Numbered from the stretch's first letter, positions 11,309 through 58,225 are shown. The stretch: DNA of 64,000 nucleotides from Capitulum mitella (GCA_030062745.1 CP099839.1:33230793-33294792); one strand, 5' to 3'. Translations and numbers: made by a program. The notes: generated by a model from the sequence alone, not told the origin.

Positions 11309-11700
11309 GGTAATTATCTTGTTTGGCTGTTATCGACGCGCCACGCCGTGAGCTTTCGCCGAGGTGCGAAGACCAACAGGAGACCATCTGCGCGCCGACC
11401 CAGCCTGAAACAGAGCTATCGGCATCATGGTGGTGCTACATTTGTTCCAAACGCCAGCGCCGATCTTCAGAGGCTCCCTACCCGTAGTGATCTTGTTTGG
11501 CTGTTTTCGACGCCCTGCGGCGAGAGTTCTCCAAATGGCGTGAAACAGACGGCCGTCTGCGCGCCGGCCCTTCCGTAAACAGAACCGTCGGCGCCGTGTA
11601 ATGCTTTTCTGGTCCCAGCTGTCGGTGCCGGCCTTCAGTGACACCCGCCGGCAAATAATCCTTTTTGGCTGGTGTTGGCATCCAGGAGCTATGCGCCGAA
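11309..11700. repeat. Tandem repeat, about 165-173-bp unit, just over two copies
   Basis: Unit starts near 11311, 11484 and 11649 all read roughly ATCTTGTTTGGCTGTT.TCGACG, followed by GCGAG..TT, GAAACAGA.., TCTGCGCGCCG.CC and AACAGA.CC/TCGGC. The copies are diverged. The long plus-strand frame 11036-11578 spans it and is composition-driven. Confidence 0.65.
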
Positions 11701-11959
11701 ACGGAACCTTCTACGAGGCGGTGCTGGCAGGAGGCGCGGGGAAAATTGGCTGATTTGTGGAAAGTCACAGTGAAAAAGTAAATTGATAAATACGGCATAT
11801 GATTTACGAAAAAAAACGCGAAAATGTGACCCAGTTGCACTTCAAACCCCTTTTCAGTGAGTCTGACTGGACGATTTCTATGCATTGTAACTGATATAAA
11901 TGGACGCCGGCCAAAATAAAAATGTAGCCTCGTTACATAAGCATTGTCAGCACATTGGC

Positions 11960-12115
11960 TCGACAACCTAACCTGCCCCCAAATGTGGGTTCCTCATCGG
12001 GTTTAGCCCACTTTATTTTGATCGAGGAAATTTTTTAGTTTTTTTTTGTTACATTTTATCAAATCCAAAATCCGATATATTTTTTTTTTTTTTTATATAT
12101 TATATTGCATATATG

Positions 12116-12156
<41 letters not shown>

Positions 12157-12413
12157 TGCATATACATACATATATGTACATATATATATATATATATGTG
12201 CATAGAAGATAGAAAGATGGGTAGACACGTCACTTTATGCTTTACCTTCGGCCTATCTCTTATGTATTGCGGCCGTTCTTTTCGTTATTATTGCCCGTTT
12301 CCAGTTAAAACTGGCAGAAAATATTGGGGGGCCCAAACCAACATTACTGGGGCGCAAATCAACATTGGGGAGGGGGCCAGGCCCTCTCAAATTAATACAA
12401 ACCGACGTCTAAA
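11960..12413 (+). mobile_element. hAT-type MITE with internal (TA)n, copy A (left end lost)
   Basis: It matches the 28624-29056 copy in the same order: GACAACCTAACCT, a GTGGGTT.CTCA.CGG segment, TTTTATTTTGATC, a (TA)n tract (12118-12148 and on), GATAGAAAGAT, GGCAGAAAATATTGGGGGGC, and repeated CAACATTGGGG words ending GCCCTCTCAAATTAATAC then AACCGACG. The terminal GTCGATT-type ends are decayed and the left terminus is not identifiable. Non-coding; the Tyr/Ile frame is from (TA)n. Confidence 0.7.
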
Positions 12414-13552
12414 CTTGTTGCCGGAAAAATTCAGACTCGCGACAACTGTGACGTTTGCGGCAGATAAATTCTTCGTTGGCGCTGGGGTTGGTGAAACAGA
12501 AATGGTCCATAGTGTCCGAAAACTGTCTCCAAATTCCTAAGGGGATAATTTTCTTAAGACGTTGATGAAACAGTCCCTAATGTATATATAAACGGTGTTC
12601 GAAAGTTGAAAACTGGAGACTTAGTTGTGATGAGACAGGCCTCACACTCAACAAGAATGGAATAACTATTGTTGATAAATAAATTTGATATCAAAAGGTA
12701 AAATGTGTTTTCTTACCTATTAACAACGGCAGTGCGCATAAGTGAATATATGATAATCCACTAGCATCGTCAACTGTCATCTTTTCCTTAAACTAAATAT
12801 CCTCAAAATTCAGACTGATGGCTTCGTCAATCTGTAATTTGAAGGCTACAACGTTTTTTTTTTAGGGTTCCGCAGATAACGACGGTGCAGCCCAGTCTAC
12901 GGTTCAAAGATCGATAGGCCAAACATTGTCTTCTTTATCCTATTCATTGTCAAAGCTCGCTGCAGGAGGCAGCGAACTTTGGCACTGAATATGATCAAGA
13001 AAAAAATGTTCGGCCTATTTGGCCCTAAATGTACGGTTTTTAACTCCAAAAAACTGACTTACAGTTCCCAAGCATAAAGTCTGACCTGACCTAGGTCACT
13101 GGTTGACCTGATGGGGTTAAATGGGGTACGATTGGATTGCTGTGGTAGACAAGTATTTATTTTTTCCTTTTTTGAACGGTGGCGCTAGCTCTATTAGGGA
13201 ACAAAGACCGAGAGAATGACTACCCCCTAGTCATCAATGCAGTGAAAATTCCTGCCTGTCGCAGAGGTAATGATTTTTGGAGGGAGAACACAACCTGACA
13301 TACTCATATGCTATAAAACAAAAGGGAAATTTAAAAATATTTTCCCTTAATTTGAACATAAGTATACCCAGAAGCAAATATAAGGAATTATGGTTTCAAA
13401 TTTCGCTTTCAAGGGACTTACGGTTTGCAGGATATTAGTGACTGAATTTTGTCCGGAGAATTAGTGGACACATGTTGTTTGGGAGTACCCCAGGCTGATC
13501 GACCCAAGGCAGAGCCCTCCCACTAACTGATTTTTCGATCCTACATCCCTTA

Positions 13553-13677
13553 TTCTGATTTGATTCTGATTCACAGTTGTTGAATAGTGAATCGATTCTG
13601 ATTCTGATGCACAAGAAGAGTTCGTGAATCAGAACCGATTCTGATTCGATTCTGAATCACAAATCTGATCAGGAGAC
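13553..13677. repeat. Degenerate GATTCTGATTC repeat
   Basis: The words GATTCTGATT, TGAATC and GAATCAGAAC alternate in direct and inverted orientation for about 125 bases, giving a simple-sequence tract with potential for secondary structure. Confidence 0.7.
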
Positions 13678-15486
13678 ACCTCGCTTGATCATACGTGTGT
13701 ACAGCGAAAACAGTGTACTAACAGTGGACAACAACACATTGAGAGGATACAGATTACCGTATCAAGGATGTGTGAGAGGCAGCTAAAGACTTCGACCTGT
13801 GCCGGAGCTCTTCAATTATTGAAGAAGAATTTATGTGTAGAAACTACACATAAATAACGACCAAGGCGAAATTCCTTTATGCCTAGTTTATCACATCTCG
13901 ACGATGCATCGGTTTGAGCCGGTTTTCACAGCGTAAAAAAGAAAAATATAGTGAACATCTTATTAATATTGCCCTCTTTTTCTTAAATATTCCTAGCCCG
14001 GGACGTACGCACGACCAAGGCCGATTTGCGTTGCGAAACATCGGCTGAGCTGCCGATTCTCCGTGCCGACGTGATAACTACTGGAGTTGAGGGACACAGT
14101 GGTTGCGCAGCGCACCGACATTACGGCGACGTTGGTAGCGTGGTTGCATCGTTCCACAGCAAGGAGCTGGGGAGTGCGGCAGGCGCGTATTATCCTGGTC
14201 AAGTTTCGGCGATTTGTCGTGTGGGTGCGACTGCAGTGTTACACAAGTGCCCTCCTCTCATCGAGAAATTCCATTAGCGCGCATCCGCGTCTACATCTAT
14301 TTATAGGAATGCTCAAATATCTTTTGATGTATTTTAAGTGGTATTGCTTGGGAATCTGCTTGTTTGAGTTTTGAGAATTTCTGAAGCTGGGATGATAAGA
14401 CCATGACTGGAGGATCTTTCTTGGCTGGCGGCTCCTTTGCAGAGGAGCGTCCTGCTCGGTCCTCGCATATGCCTTTTGGTAGGTACATACATACTGAGGG
14501 CTCACTTACCTTTCCCGGTCACGGGACACCTCGTTGCCTCCCAGAGGGGTCTTCGCCTGGGAACTGGGGGCCCTTTGCGGAGCAGTGGATTTGCCTTTCT
14601 CATCTAGGGCAGCCCTTTTAAGCAAATGCCAGGGAGCTGCTTCGTGTGCCACAAAAATTTAGGGGGGCCCTGAGACCCTTAGCGCCATCCCTAGCTACGT
14701 TACTATGATTCAAGTGCTTGTGCAGAGAGAGGCATACGGGTACTTACAGCCACTAACGAAGCTATCTTTTTCTTATTCTATTCCGGTTCAGAGCCTGTTT
14801 TCCGGCTCCTGCCTTACTTGATTTATCTCTATCCGTCTCTGTCTAGACTCAGTTTTTATAACGTTTTTGAAACCACGAAATCGGACGGGGTTTGCCAATG
14901 CCTGAAACCCAACACCATCGAAAAACTTCCCTTTCAGCTATAAACAAAAAACTAGCAGGTTTCGTTCGTGATGAGCAGAAACACGCAAAATGCGACATGC
15001 AAACTTTTTATATGCTTTCATTTAAATCAACCTCAAAGAAACACGACCGGTTATTTTTACGAACGTTTACGGAACTGATGAAGGAGCTTGGTGGCTCAGC
15101 GATAGTAGTAATGAAATTCTGAAACCGCGTAACGCCATAACCAGTTCCTATTTCCAGACTCCGCTGCCCAAAACTTGTATCAAGAAGGCGGCTATTTTTG
15201 CGGGGGCAAAAAGATATGTTTTTCCCAATGTCCCCGGAAGGGAAGCACTTTGTCCCCGCTGCCCCGCGCTTCCGCCGCCACTGAGAGAAGGCAAAAAGCA
15301 TGTCGGCCCAGGGTTTTCCAACGTAAGCAGGTCATGGTCCCGTTGGGCCCCCTGGATCCGCCAATGACCTCCAATGTAAGAGCTTCATATCTGCATTCTG
15401 GTCACACAGCAACACGACTGCCAATGAGAACGTCATGTGCAGCTGATGTCATGTTCTCTCCATCCTCGGCAGCGTCCGGCCGCCGC

Positions 15487-15622
15487 CCGTTTTACATTCG
15501 GCATCGACTGAAGCTTTAAAGTGATGTGCCTTATTCACGCCGTTGTGAATCAGTCCGTTTTGTATTCGGCACCGAACGCAACTTTAAAGTGTTGCATCTT
15601 ATTCGTGTCAATGTGAATCAGT
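15487..15622. repeat. 68-bp tandem duplication
   Basis: Two adjacent copies begin CCGTTTT(AC/GT)ATTCGGCA and end TGTGAATCAGT, starting at 15487 and 15555. They are about 80 percent alike by eye. Confidence 0.7.
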
Positions 15623-17199
15623 CTGATTTTTACAAATTAGCCGCGTTTACACGGACATTTGAAGAGCTCCCTGATTCCCGGCCAGGTTAACGAATTGGCC
15701 GGCTTTTAACCCATAGTGGATTAAGACTACATTTGGTTCCTAAAATGTGTCTGTTGACTTTATAGGACAAAATGACTGGGTTGCGATACAAGTTAACTTG
15801 AAATAAAAACAAAAGTTGCCTTAGCATTGCGTACTATATGTGATGCATAGTAATGTCCTCGGGTGTTCTGCGATTTGTTTGACAGTCTGGCAAGCATTTC
15901 CGTGTTCGTCGGTGCGGCCGCTGGTCAAGTCAAGTGGTTCACAACCGCTATGTACGTATCTTGACAGAACTGAAAGGTTTTGCAACGAAGGCGCTGATAA
16001 GTTGAATGTTGAAGAGCTGGAAGCGCAACAGGAGTGGCAAGGGAACGAAATATTCCTTCACTTTTTGTGTACGAGTGTACTTGTATCAGGGACGCAACCA
16101 GGATTTCCTTAAGGAGGGGGGGACGGAGCTCAGTGTGAACTGAACTCATACGAAAATCGCCTGCCTGGAAGACGATGTGCAATGATTTTCGCAGAAATGC
16201 AGGATTAAGGGGAGAGGTCCTGGCCCCCCACCCCTCCCCCATGGCTGAGCCGGCGACTCTGTTAGTGACTGTGTTCGCAGCAGTATGCATTTATGTTCGA
16301 ACCCTTTGTTTGCTGGTGAGCAGGGCCGCTCCCGACGTTCAGAACAGTACATTGCCTAACGCGTCACGGCTGAGGAACCGACTCCGAGCTGACGTCGGGT
16401 GTTTCGGCCGGCAATATGCGGGATCGTCTCGTCAGTCGGAAATAAAGCGCTGAGCAGCGAGGACGAATGTGGGCCAGACGGGCGAAGGCGTGTAATGACG
16501 CAGCCTGGAACAGGCGAATTTGATCATACGCTACCGTTTCAACGAGTTTGTCGTTTGCAAAACCTGGCCTGGATCAGTCCGAGGAAGGCCGTAGAAGAAG
16601 GGTGACCTGTAAATAGGTGTCGGGTAAAACAAAGTGTTATTCGACATTTCTGCGCCACTTACGCCACGTTGCCATGTCGAACAAGTGAAGGGAGCATGAA
16701 AGAAATATAGAGCCTTGAGGACTGGTTACGGGATTACTGTATTACTGGACAGCCTAGAGGGGAATCTGGCAACTTTTCAAATGCCCATGTAAATGCGGTT
16801 ATTGTTCCGAGATGAAACGACACCAAGTTCAAAGATCCGAATAGTCCATCCGAATATTGGGATGCTCGAGTAAAAAAAATCGCCTGAATTGTCAGCTTTG
16901 ATTCGAATCCAAAGACCCATCCCCTATAGTTTTTAGGTGTCGCTTTGGCATGAACTACACTATGTATTACGTCTTTCATCGTATTACTTTCCTGGTATTA
17001 TATATTGTCCGAGACGACTCCAAGACTTCTGTTTTCTTAGAAGTCTTTTCCATCATTATTAGTTTCTTTAGGAATGGAGGACATCATACTTTTATTCCCG
17101 TCCCTCATCCCCGATGAACTTCTGGCAGATTTTTATTCGAATTTCGACAGGCTCCAGTGCTGAGGCCCTTGAGGTTCGCCCCTACATATATGTTATCAT

Positions 17200-17518
17200 C
17201 AGGGATGTCGATTTGTATTTTTTCGAGGGGCCCAGTCTTGATTTGGGCCCCTGCACTGTTTGCTTAGGCCCCTCCAATATTTTTTGCCAGTTTTAAAGGG
17301 AGTTGGGCAAAAATAACGGAAGAAACGGCCACAATAGATAAAAGATAAGCAGAAAGTAAAGAATAACATAAAGTGATGTATCTATCAATCTTTCTATTTT
17401 CTAGATATAGACGTATGGAAGAAACGGCCACAATAGATAAAAGATAAGCAGAAAGTAAAGAATAACATAAAGTGATGTATCTATCAATCTTTCTATTTTC
17501 TAGATATAGATGTATGTT

Positions 17519-17557
<39 letters not shown>

Positions 17558-17726
17558 GGTATATTCACAATTTCTTACTTGAAAAATAGTAACAAAAAAA
17601 ACAAAAATTTCCATTGATCAAAATAAAGCGGGCTAGGCCTGTTGAGAAACCCACGTTTGGAGGTAGGTTAGGTTCTCGGGCCGACGGCCCGGCCCACCCA
17701 ATCATTTACAGAAATTGACGCACCTG
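17200..17726 (-). mobile_element. hAT-type MITE with internal (TA)n, copy B, with target-site duplication
   Basis: The left end CAGGGATGTCGATTTG (17200) and the right end GAAATTGACGCACCTG (ends 17726) form a mismatched terminal inverted repeat. The flanks GTTATCAT (17192-17199) and GTTGTCAT (17727-17734) match 7 of 8, as expected for the 8-bp duplication made by hAT transposases. Inside are a (TA)n tract (17524-17553) and a near-perfect 99-bp tandem duplication (17318-17416 and 17417-17515). Without the duplication the element is 428 bp, close to the 433 bp of copy C. The internal sequence is inverted relative to copy C. It encodes nothing. Confidence 0.85.
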
Positions 17727-18819
17727 GTTGTCATCTTGAGCAATGAGAGGGACTGATACCATACTGAATTAAGAGCTTTGCAAGGATTTCGTCAGGACAG
17801 ACCCAGCCCCCTCAAAACTGGAATCCTCGGATTTTTGCCACTTTCTTTTGAGTCCCGCAATTGTTTATTCTCATTTTTGTTCATAAAGAAATGTTAGATT
17901 TCCGTCCTCAGCGGCGAGGGAGATATGACTTCCTTGTTCCCCTTGGCTACGCCTCTGCGCTGGATTAGGGGATGGTAACCAACACTAGATGATCCTTACT
18001 AAATCTCTTCTTGTTCGTGTTAAACACGTATTAACACGCGTTACCGTTCGGAGGACTGAACCTTTGATAACTGACATGTCATGAAACCCGATCAGGGACG
18101 GCGGGTTCCTCCGATCTGGCGGCGTTGGTCTAATCTGTTTTTACTTTCCTTGGGTTTGGTAATCTCACCTTGTGACTGCTTCTCCTGAGATCATGCCTTC
18201 TTCAGTTCTTGACGTCACGAGGACTGGTGATGGCAGTACGAGGAAATCAGCGACGAGGAATCAATACACGGAAAGGGCACTGCTCCCCTATTACTGGCTC
18301 CAACGCTGTTCATTGTTTGTTGTTTGCTGTTCCCTGACGTACAGGCCCGCCCATAAAAGACTTCACAGTTGGTACGGGTTATAGCTACTTTTATTTCCAT
18401 GGCTACATCCCTCGCAAAGAAACCATGATTTTCGCGTGGAGTCGTTATCCCGCCAAAACCCCAGGAAGCTGACCTCACGTTTTCACACGTATTGACAACT
18501 CTTCATGGATGAGATGTCTTTGCAAAATGTTACACTTAAACATCAGTGACCTAAGTTTCTGTACATAAAGCATCAACACGCTGTGGTGCCGTAGACTATA
18601 AATACTTAGAATCACACAGATTAAGATTTCTTAGCGTCCCGCGTTCCCAAGTTCTGTACACATACACGGTGCAATATTCTGCCACTTCTAGACACCAAGC
18701 CTTTGGCACTGGTTGCACGACGGAAACGAAATTAGATCACATCCATAGAGGATGCTCTTTTACATTGAAATGTTTCCAGATCGTCAGACGCTGGATCACT
18801 CAAGGCCTGACCTTGATCA
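17727..18819. other. 3' flank of the fibrinogen-related gene
   Basis: I recognise no gene. On the minus strand this is the region after the stop codon at 18820-18822, so it should include the 3'UTR. The nearest AATAAA on the minus strand is at 18395-18390. Confidence 0.5.
18390..18395 (-). terminator. Candidate polyadenylation signal AATAAA
   Basis: A minus-strand AATAAA hexamer about 425 bases after the fibrinogen-related stop codon. The position is plausible for a 3'UTR end, but there is no transcript evidence and the hexamer is common by chance in AT-rich DNA. Confidence 0.25.
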
Positions 18820-53600
<34,781 letters not shown>

Positions 53601-53639
53601 GGCTACTCGAGATGTGTCCCTGCTCTGTGGGAAAAACAT

Positions 53640-54556
53640 TCATTTTACTGAATTTTATTCGAGTTTTGGTAAATTCGCTGGTTTTGAAATGCTCTTCATG
53701 AACAGTATTTTCTTGTGTTTTCATAACAAAGTAGCGATTTTCGCATTATTTGACGTAATTCCTTTGGTGAACTGCTGGGTCATGAAGGAAGTACAGTCGT
53801 TTCGCAACTATTACCGGGAATAAGGTTAAGACGTGACCTGGGATGACCTCGTCCCCAAATTGCTGTCAGTATGTACGCAACTGATGTGAGAAAAGGCACT
53901 GTAAGTTTCAGGACGCTGCGTGTATGCGTCCGGGAGGTATTTCAGACATGCGCCAGGGGGATGGCGTTAAACGTCCCCCAGTCAATGATGGCCCGTTACG
54001 GCGACCTTGCCCGCACACGTCGTCATGAAGGAGGTCAAACTGACCCCCCTCCAAAAATCAGAACTGACTGACCAACTAACATACTCATTGATCTTCCTAA
54101 AATCATACTATTTGACCTACTTTGCGCGTTACGTCTTCGGTCAGGATCAGGTCAAATGGAGGAAAGTTAAAACAGCATGGCAACTGTCATCGTCGACAGT
54201 TTTTTTTGTGTCGTTTTGATTGCTTTGAGGGTCTTAGAATACCGAACACGGTTCATATATTTCGCTTAGAGGTATGAGATACGATGTCAAATGAAAGGCA
54301 CCCGCAAGTCATCCAAGGTCACGTCAGGTCATACTTCTCGCTTATGGTTATGCACCTGCCAACGCGCGGCGGGCGATGGCAACCGGATTCAAACCTTCGT
54401 ATCTCGAGCAATTACCGCCAGATTTAAGAAACTAAAATGGCTGAAGCCTTACTCATTTGTGGAATGCTGATATGAGCGTAAGGAAGTCAGCTGAACCGTT
54501 CGAAAAATATTCAAGAAAAACCGACTAGATGGTCAAATCGACACCCCATGATGGGG
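53640..54556. other. 5' flank of the FReD gene; no other gene recognised
   Basis: It should contain the promoter on the minus strand, but I cannot point to a convincing core element. A single piggyBac-like end (CCGGGAATAAGGTTAA, about 53814-53829) occurs here without a matching partner. Confidence 0.4.
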
Positions 54557-56153
54557 CAGGGGCGGATCCAGGATTTCGCCTCGGGGGGAAAGGTCAGTCG
54601 TCAGCGCGGGGCACCTTCCCGGCCAGGGCCCCCATTTTTTGCTGTTCACATATGAAAAAGTTCAGATATGACAAAAACGTTGGTCTGTTCGGGTCCAGGC
54701 CGAAATATTTGATGCAGTTTTGAGTTTTTTTTTCCATATAAAGTAACTGAAAGATTCAAGCGCGTCACCTCATTTCAGAAAATTTCGCGTTTTGTTCCCC
54801 TACAACGTGGCCAAAATATGACAACAACGGATGGATTTTAGGCGGTTGCGTCCCTTCTTCTATCTCAAATGTCGTGTTTGTGTCTGTTCCAGGAGCCCGT
54901 CTACCCCTCGTAGCTTCTGGAGACTTTTTGCTAGCTTTTCGGTGGTCTTGGGCCATCTGCCGTGTCAGGGCCATCTAGGTTCCTCTTACGGTTTCATGTG
55001 TCCCTCGAGACGTCTCAGACTTTCCTTTGGCAGTTTCAGGGACACCTTAGGCAATGCCATGGATCTTTTTGACAGCTTCAGGTACACTTAAGCCATTTCG
55101 GATTTGTTCCTGTCGTCCTTGGGAATTTTTTGCCGTCTAGGAAGCCTCTTAGCAGTAACAACGCAGTAACAACGCCCCCCTGGAGGTCTCTCTGCCGCAA
55201 CAGAGGTATCTCTGGTATTGCTCTAGGTCCTTTGGCCGTTTCAGGAGCTGACTAGACGTCTTAAGGCTTATTAGTTTCAGAGGTTCCTCAGATCATCCCA
55301 GGGGCCCCTATTGATAGACTGCTAGTTAGCAGTCTCAAAGGCCCCTCTCCAACAGTCTCAGTAGACTCCCTATTGTCCTAGGTGCCCCTCTTGTCGTCTC
55401 TGGGGAACATTTTAGCCGTCTCAGGGGCCCTCTGGCAGTTAAAAAAGACCTTCTGGCGATTTCAGGGCCCCTGTGCAGTGTCATGGGCCCTCTGAACGTC
55501 TCTGGTAGTCTCCAAGGCTGTGTCAGGAGTCTTCCTCTGTTACATGGGGTATGGCTAGCAGTCTTAGGGCTCCTCTAGCCATACCAGAGGCCTTTATTGG
55601 CGGTTCAGGGGCCTCACTGGCAGTCTCAGGGGGATCTTTCCCATGCCTGGACCCTTGGAGAATTTCGGAGGCGTTTCTGTCCATCTTAGCGGCCATCTTG
55701 CCGTCTCAGGGCCTCATTTACCTCCCCCGGGCCCTCTGACTGTATCAGGAACCTTCAGCTTTTCACACAGGTCCGTGAAACCCACTCAGGGTCCCTATGG
55801 CATTCCAGGGTCACCTATGCCGTCCTAGGGACTCAGTACTCATATTGGCCGTCTCAGGGGCCCTGTGAACCTTCTGACGGCCTTAGGGACAATCTACAGT
55901 GTTGGGCACTACTGCGGTCTCAGGGGTCCTTTGGGAGTTTTAGATGCCCTTCCATCCGTCTCAGGGATCATCTAAACCTCCCAGAGGCCCCCTTGCCTAC
56001 ATCAAGAACCCGACACGTTTTCACAGAGACCCCGTGAAGCTCATACGGGACCCCTTCAGGGCCCCTTTTAAGGGGCCCTGAAAGGGGGTCCCTCTCGTGG
56101 GGTCCCCTATCAGGCCTGGGGGGATCGCCCCATCGCCCCCGGGTCCGCGCCTG
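54557..56153 (+). mobile_element. hAT-like non-autonomous element, copy 2, complete, built of degenerate short repeats
   Basis: Left end CAGGGGCGGATCC (54557); right end GGGTCCGCGCCTG (ends 56153), inverted matches at 11 of 13. The flanks TGATGGGG (54549-54556) and TGAGGGGA (56154-56161) agree at 6 of 8, a weak 8-bp duplication. After a 350-bp unique segment shared with copy 1, about 1.2 kb consists of loose repeats of words such as GGCAGTCTCAGGGGCC, GGCAGTTTCAGGG and CCGTCTCAGGG, spaced mostly 25-40 bases apart. No transposase. CAGGG-type termini with 8-bp duplications are typical of hAT elements. Confidence 0.75.
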
Positions 56154-57912
56154 TGAGGGGATGGGTTAAAAAGAGATTGCATTGCCGATTAAACTAAGTT
56201 TTTGCGATTTTGTTTTGCTAATCTTGCGCACTGTAGCCTTTAAAATAAACACTGAATATGCTGAGCGAGTCATGGCTTCATGAACTACTGGCAGTTAGCA
56301 CGTAGTGATCGTCCTTTCTCTTTTTCTTTCCCTCCTTTACTTTTTTTTCTCTCTCTCTTAAATATTTTCAATAACAAAACCTCATGTGCTCAGTGCAGTC
56401 AATAAAGCGTCTCATACATAACGCACGCTTGCAACCTCAGATGGTATTTAAGACACTTGCATGCAAATCATCAGCCGAAACTTTCTACAACAGCCTCACA
56501 GAATCACTTAAAACACAAGGAACGGCTCTGGGGTGTGGAAGAGTTAAGACACATAGCGTGTCCTACGGTGATGGATCCAGGGAGGGACCATCGGGGCTAT
56601 GGCACCCTTTAGTTGGAAACGGGGACCTGCACGTCTTTTCACCCCCGCCGCTTCCGGATGGAAAGGTATACGTTTTGCTTTCATGACACTTTATTTCTTA
56701 ATGAAATATGTTTCGTAAATGGCGAAACAAGGTGACCAAGATCCGGGGAGAAATCAGCATTTGGGGTATATTAGGCTGCACAGACGGAGATTTGCACCAC
56801 ACCTCCTCTCCCCGCTTTAGTCATGATCTGGATTCGTCCTTGCTGATCTATGATATGAGATGAGGGTGACGAATGCTAATGGCATGTACCGTATCCGGAT
56901 TTTGTATTACACGCTTAAAACATGGCACGGAATACGTTAACGGTAACAGCCAGCAGACCTAAGGAATGTTTCATTAAAGCTTACATTTTGGCGGAAAAGA
57001 ACTTGCTGCCAAGTTGGTACCGTACTGTCCAATGTACAATTTGAATTGCCGCCGCAGCTTCGTCGCTCATCAGAAGTTGGTGACACTCAGCATAACAGTA
57101 GGCATGAAGGCCTTGCTTTGAGAATCATTAACCAATATCTATATAAACAATATCTAGCTTATGGATCGGCATTAGCATAGCTTCATACTTTTAAATAACA
57201 TTTCATAGTCCCAAAAGTTATGGTTTTAGCATGTATGCAGCGAAAACACATATCAAGCTTGCCTTATCGGGATCACGTGACTTTGGCAGACAGGCCCGGC
57301 AGAAAAGTCACGTGCTGGGTTTGGAAGTGGCCGCCAGTCACCGCAGAGGTCTGTGGAGGCCAGGTCAGGTTACCGACTACGTTCACGTACCAGCCATGCT
57401 AACTGCAAGGTATGAGTGCACCGAACTGAACTTTATGCTCGTATTAGGTCATAGTCCAGTGCCTAGAGTTCATGCTCAGACTACTGGCGGAATCGGCCGG
57501 ACAACATTTAGGTTGCAAGTATGAGAAAGCCGCCCGTGCAGACATGTTTTCAGGCAGGGCCTCGTCTAAGGAACTTTGACGGGAGGGGGGGAGGGGGCAG
57601 ACCTTTTTACCCTAGGCCCTCTATAGGAGGTATGGTCACCAAGCGATTTGTTTACACTCTGCGCAAGCCGTTGTGTGATGCTTCTGGGAGTGACTCCGTC
57701 GGCGCCCGCCATGGGCATTGAATAAGCGGCCCAGATCTCGGCCGCCGGACGCTTGTGCTTCACCTTCCGATTTTAACGGACACCATATCATGCGGTATAC
57801 CATGTTTTCATGAAAGCAAAGCACAAACGGCTTCATGAAAGTGGCAAAACGGCAAGCGGCATAGCACGTGGCTTTATATACATAATACAAAGCCATATGT
57901 ACTCTGTGATTA
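56154..57912. other. No gene recognised
   Basis: Open frames at 56384-56686 and 57220-57524 (plus) have no recognised motif. Confidence 0.4.
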
Positions 57913-58225
57913 TCATGTCGGTGGCTCAGTTGGTGAAGCGTCTGTTGCCGCTGCCCACCCTGGCTAGGTGGGTTCGAGTCGTCTCAGCCTTCACAATTTT
58001 TCCCAAAGAGCACCTAGCCCTGCAAGCGACCCATAGGAGACACTGGCTACCGCGCGATCGTGTGGGTCATATCCACACGTTAAACGTTCGCCTCCGAATT
58101 ATGCGGTTAGGCTGGAATTGCGCGATCTGGTGCAGGGCAGTCCGTAAAAGCACTGCTCAGCACGGGCTCTGGGTTCAAAGCACCCCAGCGAACCATTCAG
58201 ATCACTTTTTTATAAATAATGGTAA
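57913..58225 (+). mobile_element. tRNA-derived SINE
   Basis: A box A-like TGGCTCAGTTGG (57922-57933) and a box B-like GGTTCGAGTC (57971-57980) are spaced as in tRNA genes, marking an internal RNA polymerase III promoter. The sequence does not fold into a full tRNA cloverleaf by eye. It continues about 240 bases into a non-tRNA body (CACCTAGCCCTGCAAGCGAC, GGGCTCTGGGTTCAAAGC) and an A/T-rich tail (TATAAATAATGGTAATAAAT). That layout fits a SINE rather than a tRNA gene. Target duplications were not identified. Confidence 0.65.

Larger units (their letters stand above)
12414..17199. other. Long stretch without recognised genes
   Basis: Nothing here reads as a known protein or RNA. It holds a GATTCTGATTC-rich simple repeat (13553-13677), a short perfect hairpin (13830-13854), a 68-bp tandem duplication (15487-15622), and a possible decayed hAT-type left end at 16087 (CAGGGACGCAACCAGGATTT). 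Open frames at 14026-14277 and 14403-14621 lack supporting features. Confidence 0.45.

Noticed and set aside
15090-15130. tRNA box A-like GGTGGCTCAGCGATAG
   Set aside because: No box B at the right distance and no cloverleaf; not supported as a tRNA or SINE.
16087-16260. A complete hAT element starting CAGGGACGCAACCAGG
   Set aside because: Only the left terminus is convincing; no matching right end or 8-bp duplication could be found.
57913-57990. Functional tRNA gene
   Set aside because: A and B boxes are present, but acceptor and anticodon stems do not pair by eye, and the sequence continues as a SINE-like body.
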